Shown one piece after another: positions 1 through 6,282 of a stretch of 10,842 bases of DNA (position 1 is its first letter; each line of letters starts with the position of its first letter). Under the pieces are notes generated by a model. That model did no database searches, was not told where the DNA came from, and saw only the letters and a program-made list of their open reading frames with translations. This DNA is from Deltaproteobacteria bacterium (GTDB lineage Bacteria > Desulfobacterota > DSM-4660 > Desulfatiglandales > Desulfatiglandaceae), in assembly GCA_029932035.1 (NCBI GenBank), contig JAOZQV010000100.1, forward strand, positions 1-10,842. The letters run 5' to 3'. A program made the translations under genes and the position numbers.

Positions 1-23
1 AGGTTTTATGCTTTTTCAGTATC

Positions 24-64
24 CTATATATTGTATTTGATCAAAAGTATAGCACAATATATAG
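24..64. repeat. Perfect 11-bp inverted repeat, 19-nt spacer
   Basis: CTATATATTGT at 24-34 is exactly matched by its reverse complement ACAATATATAG at 54-64. The spacer contains the self-complementary TTTGATCAAA (36-45). No T-rich tract follows on either strand, so it is a poor intrinsic terminator. It lies downstream of the leftward CooC-like gene and could be an operator or promoter-proximal site for a gene beyond the left edge, or an RNA hairpin between genes. The symmetry is seen directly; the function is unknown. Confidence 0.5.
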
Positions 65-99
65 TGAGCGCCTGAACGAAAACCTTGTTCAGACACTAT
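61..99. repeat. Second inverted repeat overlapping the first
   Basis: ATAGTG (61-66) pairs with CACTAT (94-99) and CTGAAC (72-77) pairs with GTTCAG (87-92), around a 9-nt loop and with an asymmetric internal bulge (5 nt against 1 nt). The left arm shares bases 61-64 with the right arm of the repeat at 24-64, so the two hairpins cannot form together in one RNA. It starts about 45 nt after the stop codon of the leftward ATPase gene and may be a 3' processing or stability hairpin. No U-tract follows, so a standard terminator is unlikely. Confidence 0.4.
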
Positions 100-143
100 T
101 TAGCGCTTAAAGAAAAGTTCCGTTTCATGGGAAATGCAGATTA

Positions 144-893
144 TCACCCCTGCAGCATTTTATCAAAAATATCATATGCCGCTCTCACGGCCTCGTTTTC
201 CTTTTTCAATTCTATTGTGGCTCTCCCATCAAGATCAAACTTCTGTACGTCCAGGTCCTCCGGCACTACCCCCGCAAGCTCGAGCTTGTACTCGTCTAAG
301 GCCTGACCTAAAGACTCGAACTGCCCATCTCTGAGTCTGTTAACTATAACCATTTTGCGGCCAACATTCAGAGACAATTTTTCTGTTAGCTCAACAATTC
401 TATGTGCCGCCTGAAGTCCTCTCCGGGTAGGGTCGGATACGATAAGGAGTATATCCACATCACTTGTTGTCAGTCTGCTTATATGCTCCATCCCGGCCTC
501 ATTATCCATAACAACAACGTTGTAGTTATCAATCAACCTCTCCAAGGATTGAGTCAGGAGCGTGTTGGCTGCGCAGTAGCATCCTGCCCCTTCAGGTCTT
601 CCCATGACGATCAAATCAAAGCCATCGGTTTCTATGACCGCCTCCTGCAATTTCATCTCCATGAAGATATCCTTTGTCATGCCCGCAGAAACCCCTGTCT
701 TCATCTCCTCCCTGGCATCTCCTAAGGTTTGAGCGATTGGGAGCCCCAACACCTCATTAAGGTTGGCGTTGGCATCTGCATCAACAGCGAGAACCGGTGT
801 CTTCCCTTTTTCCACAAGGTATTTGACCAACATACCGGCCATTGTCGTTTTTCCGGTGCCTCCTTTACCAGCGAGTGCAATTGAATATGTCAT
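144..893 (-). CDS. cooC: CooC/AcsF-like nickel-insertion ATPase for CO dehydrogenase / acetyl-CoA synthase
   Basis: A 249-residue cytoplasmic P-loop ATPase of the SIMIBI/MinD class. A deviant Walker A, GKGGTGKTT, lies at residues 9-17 with the signature lysine K10 and catalytic K15. A second acidic motif, VVVMDNEAGMEH, starts near residue 127. The CxC motif in GAGCYC (C105, C107) is the hallmark of CooC-type proteins, where a dimer binds a metal ion between subunits. In the family, ATP hydrolysis drives nickel loading of the CODH C-cluster (CooC) or of acetyl-CoA synthase (AcsF); the sequence alone does not separate the two. The length is typical. The start is backed by AGGAGG (minus strand, 899-904) five bases before ATG. 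The gene reads leftward, away from dnaA-1, so CODH/ACS genes may lie beyond the left edge. This suggests an anaerobe with the Wood-Ljungdahl pathway. The family call is firm; the exact partner is inferred. Confidence 0.88.
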   Translation of the reverse strand: MTYSIALAGKGGTGKTTMAGMLVKYLVEKGKTPVLAVDADANANLNEVLGLPIAQTLGDAREEMKTGVSAGMTKDIFMEMKLQEAVIETDGFDLIVMGRPEGAGCYCAANTLLTQSLERLIDNYNVVVMDNEAGMEHISRLTTSDVDILLIVSDPTRRGLQAAHRIVELTEKLSLNVGRKMVIVNRLRDGQFESLGQALDEYKLELAGVVPEDLDVQKFDLDGRATIELKKENEAVRAAYDIFDKMLQG

Positions 894-1030
894 AATCTCC
901 TCCTCATTTTTTATTTCAGAAATTCTAAGTATTTTAAACGACTATTCAAGGTTGCTGGATAAACTGGTCTTGGTGAAACGTTGATCCCGCATTCATAAAA
1001 CCACAAGCGGGGAACCAAACAGAGCTTTTA

Positions 1031-1094
1031 CCACGAAGAACACGAAAAATAAGTAGCTGAATGGTTTTATGGTCTCTTTGTTTTTTTCTTGGTG
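1031..1094. repeat. Possible remnant of a CCACGAAG-type intergenic repeat
   Basis: CCACGAAGAACACGAA (1031-1046) contains two CACGAA units eight bases apart and resembles a dispersed intergenic repeat that I recall from deltaproteobacterial and other environmental genomes, often ending in the reverse complement TTCGTG...TTCGTGGT. About 35 bases on, TTTCTTGGTG (1085-1094) is a degenerate match to the inverted end. Only this one copy is visible in the window, so the repeat nature rests on recollection. Confidence 0.3.
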
Positions 1095-1124
1095 AACAAA
1101 GAACCTGATTAATTAAGATTTTCA

Positions 1125-1151
1125 TTGATATTCTGCTCAGGATTTTATAAG
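1125..1151 (+). promoter_or_regulatory. Weak sigma70-like promoter candidate for dnaA-1
   Basis: TTGATA (1125-1130, 5/6 to TTGACA) and TATAAG (1146-1151, 5/6 to TATAAT) are separated by 15 bp, shorter than the optimal 17. Transcription would begin about 40 bases before the dnaA-1 ATG at 1199. The element match is seen directly; activity is inferred. Confidence 0.3.
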
Positions 1152-1198
1152 GTATAGTGATTTTGTAAAACAACTTTAATACATTCTAACTCATTGCC

Positions 1199-2530
1199 AT
1201 GACAATAAAAAATTATATATGGGACCAGATAAAAAACGATTTCAAATCAGGCATCCCTAAACCCGAATTCGATACATGGTTATCAGGGGTATCACTCAAA
1301 GAAATCGATCAGGATCACGCCATAATCGAGGTTCCAAATAAATTCGTTGCCCGCTGGCTGCAGGATAATTATATAGATCAAATTCAAACAGTTTTCAGAA
1401 AACACTTAAAGACCCTTCCTGAAATCCGTTTTACCTCTACCTCACCTTCGGACAAAAAAGACCTCCCAAAAAAGAACCCTCCCACGAGTCCGGGTACAAG
1501 TGTCTTTCAAGGACTCAATCCTTTGAGCACCTTTGGCAGTTTCGTTACAGCAAACAGCAACCGCCTTGCCTACTCTTCCGCCTTAGACGTGGCAGATGGA
1601 CCCTCCAATAACTACAATCCTCTTTATATCTTCAGTGAATTTAGTCTCGGAAAGACCCATCTATTGAATGCGATAGGCAATCTCGTCATCAAAAACGATC
1701 CTTTCGCAAATGTTATGTACCTCTCCACTGAACGTTTTATCAGCCGTTTTTTATCCCCGGAGAACACAATTCCCGCTAATCATTTTTGGGAAAGTGGCGG
1801 CAACCCTGATTTTCTCTTAATCGACGATTTACATCTCATTGCCGAACACAAAAAACCACAGGAGGAATTTTTAGCCCTCTGTAGCTCCCTTCTTGAATCT
1901 GACAAACAGTTAGCAATAGCGGCCACTTATCCACCAAGTAAAATCCCGAACCTCCTCCCGCAGCTAAGGTCGCGTCTCGAGTGGGGCCTCATAGCAGAAA
2001 TCAGCGCCCCCAGTCAAAAAACCAAGATGAAGATCATCAAAAAATCAGCCAAACAAACAGATCTGGTCCTATCTGATAACGTAGTTTTTTTCTTAGCAGG
2101 CGCCACAGACAATTTAAAGACCCTGATCAAATATCTTGTCAAGCTTCAAGCCTATGCCTCCTCTTATAAACGTCCAATAGACATATCCGTCGTTGACTCG
2201 ATCATAAAGAAAAAAAGTAATCACGCCAGTGATATCGATCTACGTCACATTCAAAGAGTCACAGCAAAATATTTCAATATAGCCCTGAGGGATCTTTTGT
2301 CGAACAAAAAGGGAAAAACCTTCTCATATCCGAGGCAGATAGCCATCTATCTAAGCAAGAAGTTAACCTCCTATTCTTTAAAGGAAATCGGGAATGCATT
2401 TGGCAATAAGCATCATTCCACGGTTATTTATACGGTAAAACGTGTCGAAAAAGTGAAATCGCAAAACAAAGCTATCTTAAATGATATCAATACAATACAG
2501 ATGGTCATAGCCCAGAAACAGAGTAATTAA
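1199..2530 (+). CDS. dnaA: Divergent DnaA paralog with a degenerate ATP-binding site (DnaA-1)
   Basis: A 443-residue protein with the full four-domain DnaA layout: helical domain I (about 1-75, IWDQIKNDF start), short linker II (about 78-105), AAA+ domain III (about 106-338) and DNA-binding domain IV (about 345-443). Family matches include LAYSSALDVAD, Walker B FLLIDDLHL (205-213, D209/D210), the arginine-finger stretch RSRLEWGL (R259) and HHSTV (405-409). Several ATPase features are worn. The P-loop, normally GGTGLGKTH, reads SEFSLGKTH (146-154), keeping only G151, K152 and T153. Sensor 1, normally TSDR, reads AATY. The sensor-2 arginine is K307. In domain IV the minor-groove arginine position (E. 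coli R399) appears to be lysine and the DHTTV aspartate is H405. E. coli equivalences come from alignment by eye. The coding strand is C-rich, unlike dnaN and gyrase. No Shine-Dalgarno is visible before the ATG. DnaA homology is certain; ATP-dependent initiator activity is doubtful. Confidence 0.9.
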   Translation: MTIKNYIWDQIKNDFKSGIPKPEFDTWLSGVSLKEIDQDHAIIEVPNKFVARWLQDNYIDQIQTVFRKHLKTLPEIRFTSTSPSDKKDLPKKNPPTSPGTSVFQGLNPLSTFGSFVTANSNRLAYSSALDVADGPSNNYNPLYIFSEFSLGKTHLLNAIGNLVIKNDPFANVMYLSTERFISRFLSPENTIPANHFWESGGNPDFLLIDDLHLIAEHKKPQEEFLALCSSLLESDKQLAIAATYPPSKIPNLLPQLRSRLEWGLIAEISAPSQKTKMKIIKKSAKQTDLVLSDNVVFFLAGATDNLKTLIKYLVKLQAYASSYKRPIDISVVDSIIKKKSNHASDIDLRHIQRVTAKYFNIALRDLLSNKKGKTFSYPRQIAIYLSKKLTSYSLKEIGNAFGNKHHSTVIYTVKRVEKVKSQNKAILNDINTIQMVIAQKQSN

Positions 2531-2547
2531 AGTTAAATTGTTTAAAT

Positions 2548-2562
2548 AATTTTTCAAAAATT
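2548..2562. repeat. Short perfect AT palindrome
   Basis: AATTTTT, a central C, then AAAAATT: a perfect 7-bp inverted repeat with a one-base centre, starting 18 bases after the dnaA-1 stop. It has no GC stem, so it is not a credible terminator. It may simply reflect the extreme AT content, or belong to an unwinding region. Confidence 0.35.
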
Positions 2563-2625
2563 GTTAAAAGGTTTTTCATTTCAAGCGATGACCCTATTTT
2601 TGTAAAAATGGTTTATCTTTTTTTT

Positions 2626-2648
2626 AGAATAAACGAAGAAGTTATTCT
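2626..2648. repeat. 7-bp inverted repeat in AT-rich region
   Basis: AGAATAA (2626-2632) and TTATTCT (2642-2648) are exact reverse complements with a 9-base spacer. A run of eight T precedes the left arm. It lies about 35 bases upstream of the dnaN promoter -35 element, so a regulator or initiator could bind here. The stem is AT-only and weak as a terminator of dnaA-1. Confidence 0.35.
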
Positions 2649-2682
2649 TTAATTTCAATTAAATAACTCGGTATCTGACAAA

Positions 2683-2711
2683 TTGACAACCCTTATTGTT
2701 ATGGTTATTTT
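2683..2711 (+). promoter_or_regulatory. Sigma70-like promoter for dnaN-gyrB-gyrA
   Basis: A perfect -35 TTGACA (2683-2688) is followed after 17 bp by TATTTT (2706-2711, 4/6 to TATAAT). Initiation would occur about 35-40 bases before the dnaN ATG. Its position rules against the earlier in-frame ATG at 2696, which lies within the promoter. It would drive dnaN, gyrB, gyrA and the small downstream gene together. Confidence 0.55.
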
Positions 2712-2745
2712 TTATATTTAAAACATTAAATAATATTAAGATACT

Positions 2746-2750
2746 GGAGG
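2746..2750 (+). promoter_or_regulatory. Ribosome binding site that fixes the dnaN start
   Basis: GGAGG, followed by five bases (AAACC) and then ATG at 2756. This is the strongest Shine-Dalgarno near the gene and selects MEIKIDRSELL as the N-terminus over the 20-residue-longer in-frame option at 2696, which has no such site. Confidence 0.75.
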
Positions 2751-2755
2751 AAACC

Positions 2756-3871
2756 ATGGAAATAAAGATCGATAGAAGCGAACTCTTAAAATCGGTTTCA
2801 AGGGTTCAAAGCATTATTGAAAGAAAAAGCAGTATGCCTGTTCTTTCAACCATCCTTTTTGATGCCTCCGGATCAGATGTTCGGCTTTCAGCCACCGATC
2901 TCGAACTCGGTTTTCAAGAAACGATTTCTGCCAATGTTATCCAGGAAGGGAGTATCACTATTTCGGGTAGAAAACTGTTTGAAATATTAAAGGAAAGCAA
3001 ATCAGAAACATTTCTGATAAAAATGAAAGAGAATAACTGGGTATTTATTTCAGATGAAGTAGCTCGGTTTGATCTTGCATGCATCGCTCCTGATGAATTC
3101 CCTGCCTTTATTGAACCTGAAGGTGTAGCAATGGTTGAGATAGATGCGGATACACTTACTGATATGATAAATAAAACCATCTACGCAGTAACCTTAGAAG
3201 AGGCGGGTTTCAACTTGTCCGGGGTTTTTACCGAAAGGGTTTCCAATGATGGAGATGATTTCCTGAGGATGATTGCCACGGACGGTCACAGGCTATCAAT
3301 GATCGATAAGGCGATTACAAACGTTGGTCTGCTCGATTTGGGAAAAGGGGTGATGATTCCCAAGAAAGGTATGTCTGAACTGAACAGGCTTGCGTCAGAA
3401 GGGGGGACCGTTTCAATAGGATTTAAGCAGAAAGAGTGTGTTGCAAAGAAAGGGAATGCGGTACTTGTTATACGTCTCCTCGATGCAAAGTTTCCGGATT
3501 ATCAGGCCGTTGTACCGAAGGAATGTGCTTTTCCTATATTATTAAAGAGATCGTTGCTGTTAGAGGCAATGAGAAAGATGCTTATTCTCAGTAATGAGCG
3601 GTATCGCGCTGTAAAAATAACGCTCGAAAAGGACCTGTTGGACCTAATTTCAACTAACCCTGATCTGGGCGAGGGGCAGGAGAAAATAGAAATAAAATAT
3701 GCGGGTGAAAGAATCGAGGCAGGGTTTAACCCAAAATATTTTATTGATATACTCCAGTCTATGGAGAGTGACATGATCAGGATGGAGTTTACAGAGAGTA
3801 CCAGGCCATGTGTCCTAAAAGGCGATGCAGATAAGGGATTTATAGGGTTAATTATGCCAATGAGGGTTTAA
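2756..3871 (+). CDS. dnaN: DNA polymerase III beta subunit (sliding clamp)
   Basis: A 371-residue protein, close to the usual 366-380. It forms a ring-shaped dimer around DNA that tethers DNA polymerase III and recruits repair and regulatory factors. The N-terminal domain begins MEIKIDRSELLKSVSRVQ and continues with the conserved pattern RKSSMPVLSTILF and SATDLELG. The middle domain contains MIATDGHRLSM, and the C-terminus ends IMPMRV, matching the family's MPMR ending, which helps form the clamp's protein-binding pocket. The ATG at 2756 is chosen for its GGAGG site and family-like N-terminus. gyrB starts four bases after the stop, so the two are co-transcribed and probably translationally coupled. 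recF, which often follows dnaN, is absent here. No truncation or unusual residues noticed. Confidence 0.96.
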   Translation: MEIKIDRSELLKSVSRVQSIIERKSSMPVLSTILFDASGSDVRLSATDLELGFQETISANVIQEGSITISGRKLFEILKESKSETFLIKMKENNWVFISDEVARFDLACIAPDEFPAFIEPEGVAMVEIDADTLTDMINKTIYAVTLEEAGFNLSGVFTERVSNDGDDFLRMIATDGHRLSMIDKAITNVGLLDLGKGVMIPKKGMSELNRLASEGGTVSIGFKQKECVAKKGNAVLVIRLLDAKFPDYQAVVPKECAFPILLKRSLLLEAMRKMLILSNERYRAVKITLEKDLLDLISTNPDLGEGQEKIEIKYAGERIEAGFNPKYFIDILQSMESDMIRMEFTESTRPCVLKGDADKGFIGLIMPMRV

Positions 3872-3875
3872 GGTA

Positions 3876-6260
3876 ATGGAAGAAGAAAGGACTTACGAAG
3901 CATCAGATATTAAAGTCTTAGAGGGTTTATCGGCCGTAAGGAAAAGGCCGGCCATGTATATAGGAAATACCTCTTCAGGGGGTCTCCATCATCTGGTTTA
4001 TGAGGTGGTAGACAATAGTATTGATGAGGCCTTAGCTGGATATTGTGACCGGATTGATATTAAGTTGCTAAATGATAACAGTGTTGCCATTCGCGACAAC
4101 GGACGTGGGATTCCGGTAGACATGCATAAGAGCGCCAATATGCCTGCGCTTGAGGTTGTTATGACCAAGCTGCATGCTGGTGGCAAATTTGATAACAAAT
4201 CATATAAGGTTTCGGGCGGGCTTCACGGTGTTGGGGTGTCGGTGGTAAATGCGCTCTCTGAATACTTAAAGGTGGAGGTCTATAGGGATGGAAAAGTCTA
4301 TTTTCAAATGTACGAAAAGGGAGAAACAAAGAATAAGCTTGAGATAAGAGGGGAAACGGAAAGAACGGGGACCAGGATCGATTTTTTGCCCGATTCGACT
4401 ATCTTTGAAACTTTAGTTTTCGATTTTGAGACTTTGGCCAAGAGGATGCGGGAACTTTCTTTCCTTACAAAGGGCCTGCGCATAAAGATAGCGGATGAGC
4501 GTAGCGGTAAGAAAAGGGATTTCCTTTACGAAGGCGGAATAAAATCTTTTGTCGAATACCTCAACAAAAATAAAGAGGTTCTTCATAAAAAACCTATTTA
4601 CATTTCCGGGGAAAAGAGCGGTGTACTGATAGAGGCGGCCTTTCAATATAACAGCTCTTATAAAGAGAACCTGTTTACTTTTGCGAATAATATTAATACG
4701 CAAGAGGGGGGTACTCATTTAATAGGGTTTAAGTCGGCCCTAACGAGGAGTATCAACCAATATCTGCAGAATTCTCCCCAGGCAAAAAATTTCAAAGAAA
4801 AGCTGACAGGAGAAGATGTCAGGGAGGGTTTGACAGCAGTTATCAGTGTTAAGCTGCCTGAGCCCCAGTTTGAGGGTCAAACCAAGACCAAGTTGGGAAA
4901 CAGTGAAGTTAAGGGATTGGTGGAAAATCTTGTGAATGAAGGATTAGGTACCTTTTTGGAAGAAAATCCACCTGTTATAAAGGCAATTCTGGCAAAGGTG
5001 ATTGATGCAGCGAGGGCCCGGGAGGCTGCGAGAAAGGCCAAGGAGTTGGCGAGGAGAAAGGGGATTCTTTCGGATCATTCCCTGCCAGGGAAGTTGGCCG
5101 ATTGCCAGGAAAGGGATCCGGTCAAGAGTGAAATCTTCATTGTCGAGGGTGATTCCGCAGGTGGTTCCGCAAAACAGGGCAGAGACCGGAAGAATCAGGC
5201 TATTCTGCCCCTTAAGGGAAAGATTCTAAATGTTGAAAAGGCCAGATTCGATAAAATGATATCGAGTGAAGAGATCCGGACAATGATTGCTGCCCTCGGA
5301 ACAGGGATTGGAGAGAAGGACTATAATATCGATTCGATCAGATATCATAAAATAATCATCATGACCGATGCGGATGTGGATGGGGCCCACATCCGCACAC
5401 TCCTCTTGACCTTTTTTTTCAGACAGATGCCGGATCTGATTGAGAAAGGATATCTATATGTGGCTCAACCCCCGCTTTACCGTGTGTTGAATAAGAAAAA
5501 GGAGCTTTTTATAAAGGATGAAGAAGGATTTAATGACTTTATTCTAACGCGTATTTCTGAAAACGAGGCTGTTCTTCTCGATGATGGAAGAGAAATTTCG
5601 GGAAACAGACTTATCATCATGCTCAATCGGCTTGTGAGGTTTTTTGAGCGTCTTGATAAATTATCGAGAAAGGGTTTCAGCTCCAAATTTATAGAGTTCT
5701 TAGTCTTAAATGGAGTGACAAATAAGCGCCAGTTTAAAGACAGGCCCTTTATGGAAAATCTCTTTGTTAAACTCGAAGAAGGCGGGTTTAGTGTGAGTGA
5801 TATTAGTCTTGGAGAAGAAGACGGATATTACGAATTCTCGGTAACAGAAACTAAAAATGGAGGGCACAGGTTCGAGGTGGACTGGGAATTTCTCTCATCA
5901 CCCGAATTGCGTCAGTTAATGGAGCTAAGTGATGGGTTTTGCGACTTGAAGAGGGGTAGTTTCAGGGTTGGAGAAGGAGAAAAAGAAGAAATTGAAGATC
6001 CGGAACAACTCCTTAATGAGTTTATGGAAAAGGCCAAAAAGGGTCTTGGAATTCAGAGATATAAAGGCCTCGGTGAAATGAATCCGGATCAGTTGTGGAA
6101 TACAACCATGGACCCGGAAAAGAGAACCCTTGTTAAAGTCAGGGTAGAGGATGCGGTAGAAGCCGATAATATTTTCACTATCCTTATGGGTGACAAGGTA
6201 GAGCCAAGAAGAGAGTTTATTCAAAAGAATGCACTGGAAGTTACCGAACTGGACATTTAA
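3876..6260 (+). CDS. gyrB: DNA gyrase subunit B
   Basis: A 794-residue ATPase subunit of type IIA topoisomerase. With GyrA it introduces negative supercoils, which supports origin opening and fork movement. The GHKL ATPase domain shows EVVDNSIDEALAG (from residue 43), DNGRGIP (74-80) and GLHGVGVSVVNALS (115-128). The transducer lysine is in QTKTKLGN (K337). The TOPRIM domain has EGDSAGG (424-430, E424) and DADVDG (498-503, D498, D500) for magnesium. PLKGKI (445-450) carries K447, and D426 is also present, so both quinolone-relevant positions are wild type by E. coli numbering. Residues from about 543 to 715 form the long insertion found in E. coli-type GyrB and missing from the roughly 640-residue Gram-positive form. 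The C-terminal QRYKGLGEMNPDQLW motif is intact. It follows dnaN by four bases with only a weak ribosome site (GAGGG at 3862-3866). Confidence 0.97.
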   Translation: MEEERTYEASDIKVLEGLSAVRKRPAMYIGNTSSGGLHHLVYEVVDNSIDEALAGYCDRIDIKLLNDNSVAIRDNGRGIPVDMHKSANMPALEVVMTKLHAGGKFDNKSYKVSGGLHGVGVSVVNALSEYLKVEVYRDGKVYFQMYEKGETKNKLEIRGETERTGTRIDFLPDSTIFETLVFDFETLAKRMRELSFLTKGLRIKIADERSGKKRDFLYEGGIKSFVEYLNKNKEVLHKKPIYISGEKSGVLIEAAFQYNSSYKENLFTFANNINTQEGGTHLIGFKSALTRSINQYLQNSPQAKNFKEKLTGEDVREGLTAVISVKLPEPQFEGQTKTKLGNSEVKGLVENLVNEGLGTFLEENPPVIKAILAKVIDAARAREAARKAKELARRKGILSDHSLPGKLADCQERDPVKSEIFIVEGDSAGGSAKQGRDRKNQAILPLKGKILNVEKARFDKMISSEEIRTMIAALGTGIGEKDYNIDSIRYHKIIIMTDADVDGAHIRTLLLTFFFRQMPDLIEKGYLYVAQPPLYRVLNKKKELFIKDEEGFNDFILTRISENEAVLLDDGREISGNRLIIMLNRLVRFFERLDKLSRKGFSSKFIEFLVLNGVTNKRQFKDRPFMENLFVKLEEGGFSVSDISLGEEDGYYEFSVTETKNGGHRFEVDWEFLSSPELRQLMELSDGFCDLKRGSFRVGEGEKEEIEDPEQLLNEFMEKAKKGLGIQRYKGLGEMNPDQLWNTTMDPEKRTLVKVRVEDAVEADNIFTILMGDKVEPRREFIQKNALEVTELDI

Positions 6261-6282
6261 GGGATTGGAGAGATAGAGAATA

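Larger units (their letters stand above)
894..1198. other. Divergent intergenic region between cooC-like gene and dnaA-1
   Basis: This 305-bp region separates two divergently transcribed genes. It holds the Shine-Dalgarno of the cooC-like gene at its left end, a possible repeat remnant (1031-1094) and a weak promoter candidate for dnaA-1 (1125-1151). The closest match to a DnaA box is GCTGGATAA at 954-962, with two mismatches to TGTGGATAA, which is not convincing. I see no tRNA or convincing small gene here. Confidence 0.5.
2531..2755. other. AT-rich dnaA-dnaN intergenic region, candidate replication origin / unwinding region
   Basis: The 225 bp contain 50 G or C (22% GC by hand count), far below the flanking genes. 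The strand bias in G and C changes sign here: C-rich on the plus strand to the left (1441-1740: G 49, C 86), G-rich to the right (4321-4620: G 74, C 49). Many bacteria place oriC beside dnaA and dnaN. The region holds two small AT-rich palindromes and the promoter of the clamp-gyrase operon, but no consensus DnaA box (TTATCCACA). The origin call is an inference from skew, composition and gene context. Confidence 0.55.

Noticed and set aside
61..99. Rho-independent terminator for the cooC-like gene
   Set aside because: The hairpin has a bulged stem and no U-tract on the minus-strand side.
894..1198. Open frame on the minus strand (946-1173) as a gene
   Set aside because: It has no ribosome site and low-complexity shadow-like composition, and it overlaps the putative repeat and promoter region.
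1927..1935. TTATCCACC, one mismatch from a DnaA box, inside dnaA-1
   Set aside because: It falls in coding sequence for Tyr-Pro-Pro with no neighbouring boxes, so chance is the simpler reading.
2626..2650. Terminator after dnaA-1
   Set aside because: The stem contains only one G-C pair and the following bases are not a clean U-run, so it is recorded only as an inverted repeat.
2696..2755. A 20-residue N-terminal extension of DnaN starting at ATG 2696
   Set aside because: It overlaps the -10 region of the promoter, has no ribosome site and does not resemble clamp N-termini; ATG 2756 follows GGAGG.
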